Translations under genes and position numbers: made by a program | The notes under the pieces: generated by a model | Told to the model about the DNA's origin: nothing | The model's input: the letters and a program-made list of their open reading frames with translations, nothing else | Databases searched by the model: none | In this document: in pieces, positions 44,041-52,848 of the stretch | Layout of the letters: each line of letters starts with the position of its first letter | Numbering within the stretch: position 1 is the stretch's first letter | Source: Mucilaginibacter auburnensis | GTDB taxonomy: Bacteria > Bacteroidota > Bacteroidia > Sphingobacteriales > Sphingobacteriaceae | Reading direction: 5' to 3' | Assembly: GCF_002797815.1 (NCBI RefSeq) | Contig: NZ_PGFJ01000001.1 | Coordinates: 1,860,001 to 1,924,000 of the forward strand | Length of the DNA: 64,000 nt

Positions 44041-46371
44041 CTATTTCTTTTTGTCGGGGAGAGTGAATACCACGTAGCCCGATGGATAAGCGTCCGGTAG
44101 CTTTGCTCTGTCGCCCGCTTCGGGGCCAAAGGCGCTTTGCGCGGGTACTATTAAGTATTGCTTGCCGTTAACCTGGTAGGTGCTCATTGGCGCGTCGGTA
44201 TCCCGCGGCAGATCATATTTCCACAGCACCTTTCCGTTTTCTGCATCAAAAGCATAGATCTGGCCGTTAGCAATGGTGGCAAATAATATTCCTGTTGAGG
44301 TAACGATCATGCTTTTACGCTGCGAACCTGCAGGCACACCCATTTCTTCCTGACCTGTTTTTAAAGGGATGCGCGCATCCTGACCAATAGGTTTTTTCCA
44401 AAGTACGGTGCCTTTGTTCAGATCGTACGCTGTAATGGTGGTCCATGGCGGCGTAACCAGATCGGTGTTGGCCAAGCCATATGGTGTGGTATACCTATCA
44501 AAGTTTTTTACGCCTTCTGGATAGTCTGTTAACATTTTGGTAGGGCGCTGCGTGTTAAAAGCAACAGCATCCGGCGCGCCACCTGATGCTACCACGGGGC
44601 CGGTCACGGGTGTAGCTGTGCGGGCGCTACCAAAACCACCCGGACGACCAGCACCGCCCGGAGGACCACCTGCAGATGTATTACCTGTTATAAAGCGGTA
44701 AATGCCATTAAGCGTTTGCTCATCAATATGCGCGAAAGGTGGCATTTGGCCTTTACCTGTAGCAACTAACGATTTAAAAGCTTCTAAAGTAACGCGGTTG
44801 CCAATGTTATTGATAGCCGGGCCAACGGCACCTTCGCGGTTAGCGCCATGGCAGGTTTGGCAATTTTGTACATATGCTGTTTGCGCTGCAGATATTGCCT
44901 GTGCAGACATGGCTGTATTGCGGGGCGGCGTTTTAGTTAATCTGTAAATAGAACCATGATTCATGGAGGCCACATACACAATGCCTTTTTTAGGGTTGGA
45001 TGCGGTGTTGCCCCAATTAGCGCCGCCTACGGCACCGGGCATAGCAATCACGTCGTATTTATCGCTCAATGGCGTAAATAATCCTGATCTGGCCGCGGCT
45101 ACTTTGCGTTTTATGCTGTCGGCGTGGCCGGGAGTCCAGTAAGGGTTCAAATCTTCAACTGTAACTTTCTGACGGGTGAATGGAGGTAGTGTAGAGTGCG
45201 GTTGTGTTGGCCAGGCCTGTTCGCCCGCAACATCGCTCGGCGGAACAGGGCGTTCTTCTATCGGAAAAAGCGGATCACCGGTTACTCGGTCAAATACATA
45301 CAAAAATCCTTGTTTGGTAGCTATGGCAACCGCGTCAACGCTTTTGCCGTTTTTATCAACGGTGATCAATTGTGGCGCGGCGGTGATATCATAATCCCAA
45401 ATATCATGATGAACCGTTTGATAGTGCCATAACCTTTTACCGGTGCGCGCATCCAAAGCCACAATACAATCACTGAACAGGTTGGCACCAATACGATCTG
45501 CGCCATAATAATCATAAGTTGGGGAGCCAAGCGGTACGTAGACAATGCCGCGCTGCTTGTCTAACGACATTTCGCCCCAGCAGTTAACGCCGCCTATGTA
45601 TTTATAAGCCTCTTTGGGCCAGGTATCATAACCATATTCCTGTGGTTGGGGTATGGTATGAAATATCCATTCCAGTTTGCCGGTGAGCACATTGTAGGCA
45701 CGAATATGTCCGGGCGCAGAAAACAAGCCCTCACCCGGAGCCGAACCCAGTATGATGGTATTTCCAAAAAGCTGTCCCGGTGTGGGTGAGGCACCTCTAC
45801 TCACGGTTTCCGGGTCGCGGCCCAGGTCATTTTTTAAGGAGATGAAGCCATTGTTGCCAAAGCTGAGGATAGACTTGCCTGTAAGCGCGTCAATTTCCTG
45901 AAGCGTATTGTTCAGGGAAAATATAAGGCGGCGATCTTTTCGGTCGGCACTTTCCCAGTAGTTCACCCCTTTACGGGTAATGCCTGCCAGGCCGCTGTGT
46001 ATCCAGATTTCTTTACCGTTGACTGCGTTCACAGCTATCAACGAGTTGTTCTTGCCCATCAGGTACATAACGGTATCCACCACAATGGGGTTAAAGTTAT
46101 ATTCCACATTGTCCATGGTGGGGTAGTGCCAGGCTACCTGCAACTGGTTAACGTTGTTTTTGGTAAACTGATTCAACTCGGTATAGCGCGACATATCAGG
46201 TCCGCCGCCATAGGTGGTCCATGTTTTGTATGGAATGATGCCGGTAGGGGTGTTAACAATGGCACCTTTACGGGCCATACACCCCGCAACAACCGCTGCC
46301 AGGGTAAGCGCAAAGATGCCTACATAGATCCACCCTTTGAGTGGTGGTTTTTTGTAGAAATTTGAGTTCAT
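44041..46371 (-). CDS. PQQ-dependent dehydrogenase with inserted cytochrome c domain
   Basis: A 776-residue exported quinoprotein. One N-terminal membrane segment or lipoprotein-like signal (LTLAAVVAGCMARK) is followed by an eight-bladed PQQ propeller. Propeller signatures include VNGKEIWIHSGLAG, ARTGKRLWHYQTVHHDIWDYD and, near the end, AENGKVLWKYDLPRDTDAP. A cytochrome c domain with CQTCH is inserted in the later part (about residues 500-560), followed by a Gly/Pro-rich linker. It should oxidise a sugar or alcohol and pass electrons by its own haem. No pqq biosynthesis genes are in this window. Confidence 0.88.
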   Translation of the reverse strand: MNSNFYKKPPLKGWIYVGIFALTLAAVVAGCMARKGAIVNTPTGIIPYKTWTTYGGGPDMSRYTELNQFTKNNVNQLQVAWHYPTMDNVEYNFNPIVVDTVMYLMGKNNSLIAVNAVNGKEIWIHSGLAGITRKGVNYWESADRKDRRLIFSLNNTLQEIDALTGKSILSFGNNGFISLKNDLGRDPETVSRGASPTPGQLFGNTIILGSAPGEGLFSAPGHIRAYNVLTGKLEWIFHTIPQPQEYGYDTWPKEAYKYIGGVNCWGEMSLDKQRGIVYVPLGSPTYDYYGADRIGANLFSDCIVALDARTGKRLWHYQTVHHDIWDYDITAAPQLITVDKNGKSVDAVAIATKQGFLYVFDRVTGDPLFPIEERPVPPSDVAGEQAWPTQPHSTLPPFTRQKVTVEDLNPYWTPGHADSIKRKVAAARSGLFTPLSDKYDVIAMPGAVGGANWGNTASNPKKGIVYVASMNHGSIYRLTKTPPRNTAMSAQAISAAQTAYVQNCQTCHGANREGAVGPAINNIGNRVTLEAFKSLVATGKGQMPPFAHIDEQTLNGIYRFITGNTSAGGPPGGAGRPGGFGSARTATPVTGPVVASGGAPDAVAFNTQRPTKMLTDYPEGVKNFDRYTTPYGLANTDLVTPPWTTITAYDLNKGTVLWKKPIGQDARIPLKTGQEEMGVPAGSQRKSMIVTSTGILFATIANGQIYAFDAENGKVLWKYDLPRDTDAPMSTYQVNGKQYLIVPAQSAFGPEAGDRAKLPDAYPSGYVVFTLPDKKK

Positions 46372-46777
46372 ATATAATTTGAGTAAAAACGGGTTTCGTA
46401 ACGGGTATTTAGCAAAAAACCAATAGCACCAAAAGGGCGTGTAAAAACGTCCTCGTCAAATCAAAAAAACAAACCTCGCGGCTTTAGGTAATTGGTATAA
46501 TTGCTGGCTAAATGCAGTTGGTATGCAGTATGGGGGATATGCTCAACCAACTAATTAGCTGGCTACAAATTAGTAAGATAAACAGCTATAAAGCAACATA
46601 TAGCCTAAATGTTACACGGTTGGTCATTAGGCATTCGTCATTAGGCATTAGTCATTGGGATTGGTCATTTGTCATTAGGCATTTGTCATTAGTCATTAGT
46701 TGCACGGTTGAGAACATTGCTTACTGCGATACCCAATAGCGATCAGATAAGCCCAATGACAAATGACAAATGACCAA
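46372..46777. repeat. Degenerate GTCATTAGGCATT repeats forming a 16-bp inverted repeat
   Basis: Between 46623 and 46703 the unit GTCATT(A/T)GGCATT or GTCATTTGTCATT recurs several times. A 16-bp stretch (46661-46676) is perfectly complementary to 46762-46777, which abuts the stop codon of the hemoglobin gene. The rest of this roughly 400-base spacer is AT-rich with no credible gene. It must also carry the promoter of the PQQ enzyme. Confidence 0.6.
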
Positions 46778-47164
46778 TTAAATAAGCGGTTTGGTTTGCC
46801 GCTCTCTGAAATAGCTTATTTTGGCCATAAACATTTCGGCCATGGCTTTACCGCGCCATTTGGCTTCTTCGGCTTTCTCGCCTTTAAAAAACATATCAAC
46901 AGTTGAGCGCCACAAAAACAACCAGCGTTCAAAATGTTCGGGTTGTACAGGCAGTTTGGCATGAGGTGGAAAAGGACTGCCGAAGTAAGTATGATCGCCC
47001 AATAAAACAGTTTGCCAAAACGTATACATCTTTTCCAGGTGTGGTGTCCAATCCTGAATAATATTATTGAATATAGGGCCTATTAGTTTATCCTCTTGTA
47101 CACCACCGTAAAAGGTATTCACTAAAAGTTTTATGTCGTCAAGGCTGCTGATATCCTGTTTCAT
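46778..47164 (-). CDS. Group III truncated hemoglobin
   Basis: A 128-residue cytoplasmic globin of the 2-over-2 fold. LLVNTFYGGVQEDKLIGPIF is the typical B-helix start with Phe/Tyr B10-type residues. MYTFWQTVLLG and PPHAKLPVQPEHFERWLFLW follow, with the proximal His in PEHFERW. Group III members bind haem and O2/NO; the physiological role is unsettled. Start is ATG. Confidence 0.88.
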   Translation of the reverse strand: MKQDISSLDDIKLLVNTFYGGVQEDKLIGPIFNNIIQDWTPHLEKMYTFWQTVLLGDHTYFGSPFPPHAKLPVQPEHFERWLFLWRSTVDMFFKGEKAEEAKWRGKAMAEMFMAKISYFRERQTKPLI

Positions 47165-47265
47165 GGCTGGTGATTTTTGAACAAAACTATTTATAAAACA
47201 TGTTAGCAGTGTCTTTTAATCGCCATAAATTATGATGATGTTCATCACTTTTTTTAATAGCCGAC

Positions 47266-48357
47266 TTAATAAAAATCCCACCAAACATCGGTTTTAGGTT
47301 CGTCACCCAAGGCATAAGGTTCACCAATGCGAGGTATGTTTAAAGGTACGCCTAATTTTTCGGCAGTTGGTATCAATTTTTTTATGGCCTCATTCCAGGG
47401 GTGATCGGCTTCAACAAACTTTCCCCAATGAACAGGCTGCAATAAATTGGCTTGCAGATCAATAGCTGCTTTGGCGGTTTCGCCAAACACCAAATGTGTC
47501 CATGGCCAGTTGGGGCTGAACTGCCCGCATTCCAGAAGCGCCAGATCAAAGGGGCCATATTTGTTGCCAATTTGTTTAAAATGCGGGCCATAACCGCCGT
47601 CTCCGCTGTAAAATATCTTGTACGGGCCCGATTGTATAATATACGATGCCCAAAGCGTTTTGTTGGTGGAGCCAAACGTACGGTTACTTTTGTGCTGCGC
47701 AGGCGTAGCGGTTATGTGTAAACCACCCGGTAGGGTTACATCCTGCGTCCAATTGAGTTCAATTATTTTTTTAGGATCGAAACCCCAGTATATTAAGTCG
47801 GCACCTATGCCTACAGGTACTACAGCCATTTTAATGCGGCTTTTTAGTTTTTTTAAAGTGCGATAGTCAAGGTGGTCATAATGATCATGCGATATTACCA
47901 GCACATCTATAGGCGGCATGTCTTCGGCCTTGTATTCTTTGGTCCCCTTAAAAGCGGTTACAAAACCCGGTACCGGTCCGGCATGGTTACTAAAAACCGG
48001 ATCGATCAATATGTTGCCTTGTTCTGTTTTAATCAAGATAGATGAATGCCCAAACCATACAATAGTAGGCGTGGAGGCTTTCAAAGTTTTCAGATCGGTT
48101 TTTATAAAGGGAACAGCAGCCGAGGGCCTTTTAGTGCCCGGGCGACTTTTTAGAAATAGCCAACGTTGCCTGTCGACCGCCGAATCAAGCCTTTGGCCTG
48201 TATTCTGAAAAGATCCGTTTTTGTAATTATGCAGAGTGTCATATCCGGCAAGTATCTCACCTTGCGGCTTTCTACCAACCGAACGTACAAGCCCGCATGC
48301 CGCAATAGCTGTTATCAAAAGGCTTGCAATACCTAAATTTAGCCAACTATGTTTCAT
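47266..48357 (-). CDS. MBL-fold metallo-hydrolase lipoprotein (UlaG/NAPE-PLD-like)
   Basis: A 363-residue lipoprotein (signal LLITAIAAC, Cys21). Its metallo-beta-lactamase domain has the metal motif SHDHYDHLD, preceded by TIVWFGHSSILIKTEQGNILIDPVFS. Later ligands are in GDGGYGPHF and LQPVHWGKF. The HWGKF and WPWTHLVFGE segments match the NAPE-PLD-like or UlaG-like group of phosphodiesterases or lactonases. The substrate is unknown. It diverges from the cupin gene. Confidence 0.87.
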   Translation of the reverse strand: MKHSWLNLGIASLLITAIAACGLVRSVGRKPQGEILAGYDTLHNYKNGSFQNTGQRLDSAVDRQRWLFLKSRPGTKRPSAAVPFIKTDLKTLKASTPTIVWFGHSSILIKTEQGNILIDPVFSNHAGPVPGFVTAFKGTKEYKAEDMPPIDVLVISHDHYDHLDYRTLKKLKSRIKMAVVPVGIGADLIYWGFDPKKIIELNWTQDVTLPGGLHITATPAQHKSNRTFGSTNKTLWASYIIQSGPYKIFYSGDGGYGPHFKQIGNKYGPFDLALLECGQFSPNWPWTHLVFGETAKAAIDLQANLLQPVHWGKFVEADHPWNEAIKKLIPTAEKLGVPLNIPRIGEPYALGDEPKTDVWWDFY

Positions 48358-48427
48358 ACCCTCCTAAATGCAAATAACGAGCCATTACGAGGTATTGTTA
48401 CTTATCTTAGTCGCAAAATCTACAGTT

Positions 48428-48826
48428 ATGGAAATTAAACGCATCGGCTCACAGCCATCTACCTATGCATCGCCCGAATATTTTACCGGACAAGTGCGTA
48501 TTGACCCACTGTTTGAACCACCGGCACCTGCAAGGGTATATTCCCTACTGGTTACCTTTGAACCCGGTGCGCACACCTGCTGGCACAGCCATCCGCTGGG
48601 GCAAACGCTTATAGTTACCGCCGGAGCGGGTTGGGTGCAGAAAGAAGGAGAGGAGCGCCTGAATATTTTTCAGGGGGATGTGATTTACATTCACCCTGAT
48701 GAGAAGCACTGGCATGGTGCAACGGCTACAACCGCCATGAGCCATATTGCAGTGAACGAGAAACTAAATGGTTCGCCGGTTGACTGGATGGAACCGGTAA
48801 CCGAGCAGCAATATAACGGCAATTAA
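48428..48826 (+). CDS. Cupin-domain protein
   Basis: A 132-residue protein from ATG at 48428 with both cupin motifs: GAHTCWHSHPLGQTLIVTAG (metal ligands His, His and Gln/His) and GDVIYIHPDEKHWHGA. Such single cupins occur with carboxymuconolactone decarboxylase-like proteins or as small metal-dependent enzymes. The frame is open 20 codons further upstream, but the ATG fits the family start. The function is unspecified. Confidence 0.85.
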   Translation: MEIKRIGSQPSTYASPEYFTGQVRIDPLFEPPAPARVYSLLVTFEPGAHTCWHSHPLGQTLIVTAGAGWVQKEGEERLNIFQGDVIYIHPDEKHWHGATATTAMSHIAVNEKLNGSPVDWMEPVTEQQYNGN

Positions 48827-48893
48827 AAACGTCAACACGCAAGGTGCAAATAGGTTTATAGCCGCTTGCATCTTGTTTTAGTTGCAAAATTTA

Positions 48894-49958
48894 TCAGTTG
48901 CTATAGTATTTTGTTCTAAACCAAAATGCGAGGTTAACCAGCGCTATAAGAGCGGGTACCTCTACTAACGGACCGATTACTCCCGCAAATGCCTGACCGG
49001 AGTTGATGCCAAATACTCCAATTGCAACAGCAATTGCCAACTCAAAATTATTACCTGTGGCTGTAAACGCAATTGATGTAGCCTTTGAATAATCTGCTCC
49101 AAAATACTTGCCAGCGAAAAAGCTTGCAACAAACATCACCGTAAAATAAATTACTAAGGGTAATGCTATTCGCAGTACATCAAAAGGTATATTTACTATC
49201 AGGTTACCTTTCAAGCTGAACATAAGCATTATGGTAAACAGTAAGGCAATAAGGGTTATGGGAGATATAAGCGGTACAAAACGGTTTTGAAACCAGTCCT
49301 CGCCTTTTAGTTTGATAAGTGTGTAGCGCGATATGATACCCATTGCAAAAGGTACACCCAAATATATACCAACGCTTTCGGCTATTTGTACAATAGTAAT
49401 ATCCACTTCTAAGCTTTTTAACCCGAAGTAGGGCGGAAGTACAGTTATGAAAAGGTAAGCAAAAATGCTGTAGAACAACACTTGAAATATACTGTTAAGT
49501 GCTATTAATCCGGCTGCATATTCGCGGTTACCTTCTGCCAGCTCGTTCCAAACCACTACCATGGCAATGCAACGTGCAAGGCCTATTAATATAAGGCCAA
49601 TCATGTATTCAGGGTAATCTTTTAAAAATGTAATGGCCAAAAAAAACATGAGCAGCGGACCAATAACCCAGTTCAACAGCAGCGATATGCTTAAAACCCA
49701 TGTATTTTTAAAAACCTCGCCCATGTTTTCGTATTTTACTTTGGCCAGCGGGGGGTACATCATCAATATTAAACCAATGGCCAGCGGTACATTAGTGGTA
49801 CCGATTGAAAGCGAACCAATAAAGCCTGATGTTGAGGGTAGGAAGTAGCCTATGCCCACACCAATAGCCATAGCTAAAAATATCCATAGCGTTAAATATC
49901 TGTCTAAAAAACCAAGGCGCTTACGCTCTGCAGCAGGTGCACAGTTATTTGCGCTCAT
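48894..49958 (-). CDS. acr3: Arsenite efflux transporter, ACR3 family
   Basis: A 354-residue membrane protein with ten expected helices. It has [34 protein letters not shown] (the conserved Cys for arsenite) and [18 protein letters not shown]. It extrudes arsenite and is the last gene of the ars operon. Its ATG overlaps the arsC gene by 14 bases, so translation is coupled. Confidence 0.94.
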   Translation of the reverse strand: MSANNCAPAAERKRLGFLDRYLTLWIFLAMAIGVGIGYFLPSTSGFIGSLSIGTTNVPLAIGLILMMYPPLAKVKYENMGEVFKNTWVLSISLLLNWVIGPLLMFFLAITFLKDYPEYMIGLILIGLARCIAMVVVWNELAEGNREYAAGLIALNSIFQVLFYSIFAYLFITVLPPYFGLKSLEVDITIVQIAESVGIYLGVPFAMGIISRYTLIKLKGEDWFQNRFVPLISPITLIALLFTIMLMFSLKGNLIVNIPFDVLRIALPLVIYFTVMFVASFFAGKYFGADYSKATSIAFTATGNNFELAIAVAIGVFGINSGQAFAGVIGPLVEVPALIALVNLAFWFRTKYYSN

Positions 49959-50379
49959 TGCTTTGATTGATAAAGCTGTTTACAAAATTGAGTGAATAAA
50001 CCTTGATGAGGTCTCGCACCTGCCTGAATTCGGCCAACACTTCCTCAGCGGTTCCTGTAGCTTTTGCCGGGTCGGGAAAGTTGTTGTGAAAACGTTTTAC
50101 CTCGCCGGGAAAATAAGGACAAGCTTCGTTTGCATTATCGCATACGGTAATAACCGCGTCAAAAGGGATACTTGTGTATTCATTAACATTGTTTGAGGTA
50201 TGGTGCGAGATATCAATATGGTCTTCGGCCATAACCTGTATGGCTTTTGGGTTAACACCATGGGTTTCTATACCTGCACTATATATGCGGGCGGCATTGC
50301 CTGCAAAATGTTGAAGATAACCATGCGCAATCTGGCTGCGGCAGCTGTTGCCGGTACACAGAACTAATATATTTTTCAT
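49945..50379 (-). CDS. arsC: Arsenate reductase, thioredoxin-coupled (low-molecular-weight phosphatase fold)
   Basis: A 144-residue protein with the P-loop CTGNSCRSQ (Cys8) and the later conserved [15 protein letters not shown] containing the second and third redox cysteines. It reduces arsenate to arsenite for export by the overlapping acr3 product. It follows the DUF6428 gene by 32 bases. Confidence 0.94.
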   Translation of the reverse strand: MKNILVLCTGNSCRSQIAHGYLQHFAGNAARIYSAGIETHGVNPKAIQVMAEDHIDISHHTSNNVNEYTSIPFDAVITVCDNANEACPYFPGEVKRFHNNFPDPAKATGTAEEVLAEFRQVRDLIKVYSLNFVNSFINQSNERK

Positions 50380-50411
50380 AAAACCTGTTACTTATCTATA
50401 TGGTGAAATTG

Positions 50412-50942
50412 TTAACAGCATCCGGAGCCGGGCGCACATGATGTTGCAGGTGCGGCTAAGTTTTGTAATTGTATTTTAGGTTTAGCGGCAATTTCGGGTG
50501 TACCACAGCTGCCGCCGCGATCGTTCGCCTTACATTGAACTGTATCAGGACGAAGATCAACTATCAAATTTTCGCCGTCGTTAATAAATCCCTGTGGCAG
50601 CATTTGGCGGGTATCAAACTTTGAATTACCAAATTCAATTTTAACTATAGCGTTTGGATGTAACGGCAGTGCCTTTTCAACCACATTAATAATAGAAAGC
50701 GCCTTGCTAACTTTCATGGCGCGGTCTGTTTGCTCATTAAGCGGTTCGTATAGCTGTACAATTATTTCTGTCCAGGCATTCATAACACCTCCGCAATCTA
50801 CAGAGGTTATGGGGGCCTGCTTTACTTCGGTAATATGGTAGGCTGCATCTACCCATTTACCTTCCGCATATTGAAATTGCAGCGTTAGTTCGGTATTGGC
50901 ATTTAGTTGTTCTTTAAACTGATGCCATTTCAAATGTTCCAT
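50412..50942 (-). CDS. DUF6428 family protein of the ars operon
   Basis: A 176-residue soluble protein from ATG at 50942 (MEHLKWHQFKEQL). It contains DCGGVMNAWTEIIVQLYEP and a Cys-rich tail (CKANDRGGSCG...TSCAPGSGCC). This gene recurs between arsR and arsC in Bacteroidota ars operons, and the name is from memory of that context. A metal-binding or arsenic-sensing role is suggested by the cysteines, not shown. A palindromic operator precedes it. Confidence 0.8.
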   Translation of the reverse strand: MEHLKWHQFKEQLNANTELTLQFQYAEGKWVDAAYHITEVKQAPITSVDCGGVMNAWTEIIVQLYEPLNEQTDRAMKVSKALSIINVVEKALPLHPNAIVKIEFGNSKFDTRQMLPQGFINDGENLIVDLRPDTVQCKANDRGGSCGTPEIAAKPKIQLQNLAAPATSCAPGSGCC

Positions 50943-50965
50943 TCTTAATAGAGTTAAATATATAT

Positions 50966-50981
50966 ATTGCAATATTGCGAT
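50966..50981. promoter_or_regulatory. Second ArsR operator (before the DUF6428 gene)
   Basis: ATTGCAATATTGCGAT differs by one base from the palindrome at 51334-51349. It lies in the short gap between arsR and the DUF6428 gene, suggesting an internal ArsR-controlled promoter for the distal genes. Confidence 0.7.
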
Positions 50982-50999
50982 AGATTAATTCAAATTTTT

Positions 51000-51329
51000 T
51001 TAACAGCAACTTTTAGGTTCGGTATATGAATCAAAGAATATGTTGAGCTGTTTTTTTAACAGCGCCCATGCCTTTGGTTCTATACAATAACATACACTCA
51101 CGCCATCTATCGTTCCCTGTATAAGTCCTGCGCTTTTCAGCTCCTTTAAATGCTGGGATATGGTTGCCTGTGCCAGGCCCAGTTCATCTACCAGGTCGCC
51201 GCAAATGCAGGCGTTGGCTTTTATAATATATTGCAGTATGGCAATACGCGCGGGGTGGGCAAGGGCTTTCAGCATTACCGCCAAGTGGTTTTGCTCATCG
51301 TTAAATATATCTGTACGTGTTACGCCCAT
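51000..51329 (-). CDS. arsR: ArsR-family metalloregulator
   Basis: A 109-residue winged helix protein. The recognition segment is [19 protein letters not shown] and the preceding [12 protein letters not shown] carries the CxC metal site. The wing is [12 protein letters not shown], and extra cysteines end the protein (KSCC). It represses the operon until As(III) binds. The gene begins 5 bases after its palindromic operator. Confidence 0.93.
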   Translation of the reverse strand: MGVTRTDIFNDEQNHLAVMLKALAHPARIAILQYIIKANACICGDLVDELGLAQATISQHLKELKSAGLIQGTIDGVSVCYCIEPKAWALLKKQLNIFFDSYTEPKSCC

Positions 51330-51333
51330 GTCT

Positions 51334-51349
51334 ATCGCAATATTGCGAT
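51334..51349. promoter_or_regulatory. ArsR operator upstream of arsR
   Basis: ATCGCAATATTGCGAT is a perfect 16-bp palindrome directly before the arsR start codon. A near-identical copy lies at 50966-50981. Confidence 0.8.
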
Positions 51350-51710
51350 TAATTTATTCTATTACAATATTTAAATCCAACTAAATGTAATAACAGTGTT
51401 AATTATGTAAAAAAGATATATTTTTTGATGAATTTTTTTTTCTAAAATGTCACAAAAATGTAATGTATCAGCTACGTTACCTCAATATTAAAATGGTATG
51501 AAAATGGCGTTTATTAAAAACTGTGGCACTTTTTTGTAGTACAATGAGTTTTGTTAGTGTGTTTGTTACACAACTGAAATTTATGCATGTATTTTGTACA
51601 CTAAGTAAATTGAAGATATTGTAATAGATACACTATTTTGATTGAAAATATTGAAAAATACCAACGTTTTCGTAACTGTATTATGAAATTTTTATAAAAA
51701 TTCAATTTTA
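51350..51710. other. AT-rich spacer between arsR and the PepSY-like gene
   Basis: About 360 bases with very high A+T. It must hold the arsR promoter, but no clean consensus was seen for it. No ORF, tRNA or repeat is supported. Confidence 0.5.
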
Positions 51711-51742
51711 TTTGCCAAATCGTTAATGTTGCCTTACTTTTG
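51711..51742 (+). promoter_or_regulatory. Consensus promoter of the PepSY-like gene
   Basis: TTTG at 51711-51714, a 20-base spacer and TACTTTTG at 51735-51742 match TTTG/TAnnTTTG. The -7 box ends 23 bases before the ATG at 51766. Confidence 0.7.
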
Positions 51743-51765
51743 TTATGGATTTAAAATTTAAGACT

Positions 51766-52233
51766 ATGAAAAAGTTATTTATTACAGCAGCAATCGCAGC
51801 AATGTTTAGTGTTAACGCTTTTGCAGATGGTGGAAAAAAAGCTAAAGCCGAAGGCGAGAAAAATGTATCATACAGTGCCCTTAACAAATTCGCTGTAGAT
51901 TATGATAATGCTTCGAACGTAGTTTGGACAGTAACTCCAAACTGCCAGAAAGTTGACTTCGTTTTGGAAGGCGCAAAATATACTGCTTTTTATGACCTTG
52001 ACGGTGAGTACCTTGGCCGCACTCAAGAAGTTGCTTTATCAGCTTTGCCTGAAAGCAGCCGTAAAGAAGTAACAGCTAAATATGCTGATTATACTGTTAG
52101 CCATGTTATTAAATATGAAACTAACACTGTTGAGCCACTTGTTTATTTTGTTGACCTTTTAAAAGGCGATAAAGAAATTGTGTTAAAAGCAACGCCAAAT
52201 CAAAATCTTGCTTTTTTCCAAGCTATTAAATAA
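51766..52233 (+). CDS. Secreted PepSY-like/BLIP-like domain protein
   Basis: A 155-residue exported protein with signal peptide MKKLFITAAIAAMFSVNAFA. The domain has the PepSY-like pattern of Bacteroidota proteins: ALNKFAVDYDNASNVVWTV, then FVLEGAKYTAFYDLDGEYLG and a strand-rich end VEPLVYFVDLL. The family may bind other proteins or inhibit peptidases; the function is unproven. The ATG at 51766 was taken over an upstream in-frame start because the signal peptide and promoter fit it. A strong terminator follows. Confidence 0.8.
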   Translation: MKKLFITAAIAAMFSVNAFADGGKKAKAEGEKNVSYSALNKFAVDYDNASNVVWTVTPNCQKVDFVLEGAKYTAFYDLDGEYLGRTQEVALSALPESSRKEVTAKYADYTVSHVIKYETNTVEPLVYFVDLLKGDKEIVLKATPNQNLAFFQAIK

Positions 52234-52265
52234 GCCCACTACAATTTACCCTTTTAGTTTTTGTG

Positions 52266-52301
52266 ATCCGCTCCGGGATATGTACCGGAGCGGATTTTTT
52301 T
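52266..52301 (+). terminator. Intrinsic terminator of the PepSY-like gene
   Basis: A perfect 11-bp G+C-rich stem (52266-52276 and 52285-52295), an 8-base loop and a T run. Confidence 0.92.
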
Positions 52302-52333
52302 GTGCGCTGAGCTTGCAAAACAGTGTAAATAAA

Positions 52334-52359
52334 AACGCCTGCCAAAATAGGCAGGCGTT
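52334..52359 (-). terminator. Intrinsic terminator of the small LTPEQ-motif gene
   Basis: A perfect 10-bp stem (52334-52343 and 52350-52359), 6-base loop, and T-rich sequence after it on the minus strand. It starts 24 bases past the gene stop. Confidence 0.88.
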
Positions 52360-52383
52360 CTTATTTACATAAACAACAGTTTA

Positions 52384-52749
52384 TTAGCGAGGACCGCCGC
52401 CCATTTGAGCGCGTCTTTCAGCCTGCTGTTTCTCGTAAGCAGCGTACTGCTCAGGAGTTAAAATGCTTTTCAGTTTTGCAGTTACCGCAGCGGTAAGAGG
52501 AGCCATTTTTTCTCTCATTGAACCCATATCACCGTTAGCTGCAGCCATTAAGCTGTCTCTGCTTTTAGCTTGTGCTTTGTAAACATCAAGTAATTTTGCA
52601 GACTGAGCATCAGTAATACCTGCAAGTGATGTTTTTAGCTGTTCAACAGATTGCTCAGGTGTACGACGCATGCCACCACCTGGTCCTTGCGCGAAACTTA
52701 CAGCGCTAACGCCTAATACAAAAGCGCCAACTAATAATACTTTTTTCAT
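52384..52749 (-). CDS. Small periplasmic helical protein with LTPEQ motif (Spy/CpxP-like)
   Basis: A 121-residue exported protein: signal peptide MKKVLLVGAFVLGVSAVSFAQ, then a Gly/Arg segment and two helical repeats (SLAGITDAQSAKLLDVYKAQ; KLKSILTPEQYAAYEKQQAE). The I/LTxxQ pattern recalls Spy/CpxP-like periplasmic chaperones or sensors. The evidence is a motif only, and the function is uncertain. Confidence 0.75.
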   Translation of the reverse strand: MKKVLLVGAFVLGVSAVSFAQGPGGGMRRTPEQSVEQLKTSLAGITDAQSAKLLDVYKAQAKSRDSLMAAANGDMGSMREKMAPLTAAVTAKLKSILTPEQYAAYEKQQAERRAQMGGGPR

Positions 52750-52848
52750 TTTTTACGGTTTTTATTGTTTTAGTATATGATAAAGATATACGCTAAAGGT
52801 TTAACTTTTAGTATGTAACTTAAATGTTGCCGTAAAAAAAAGTACAAA

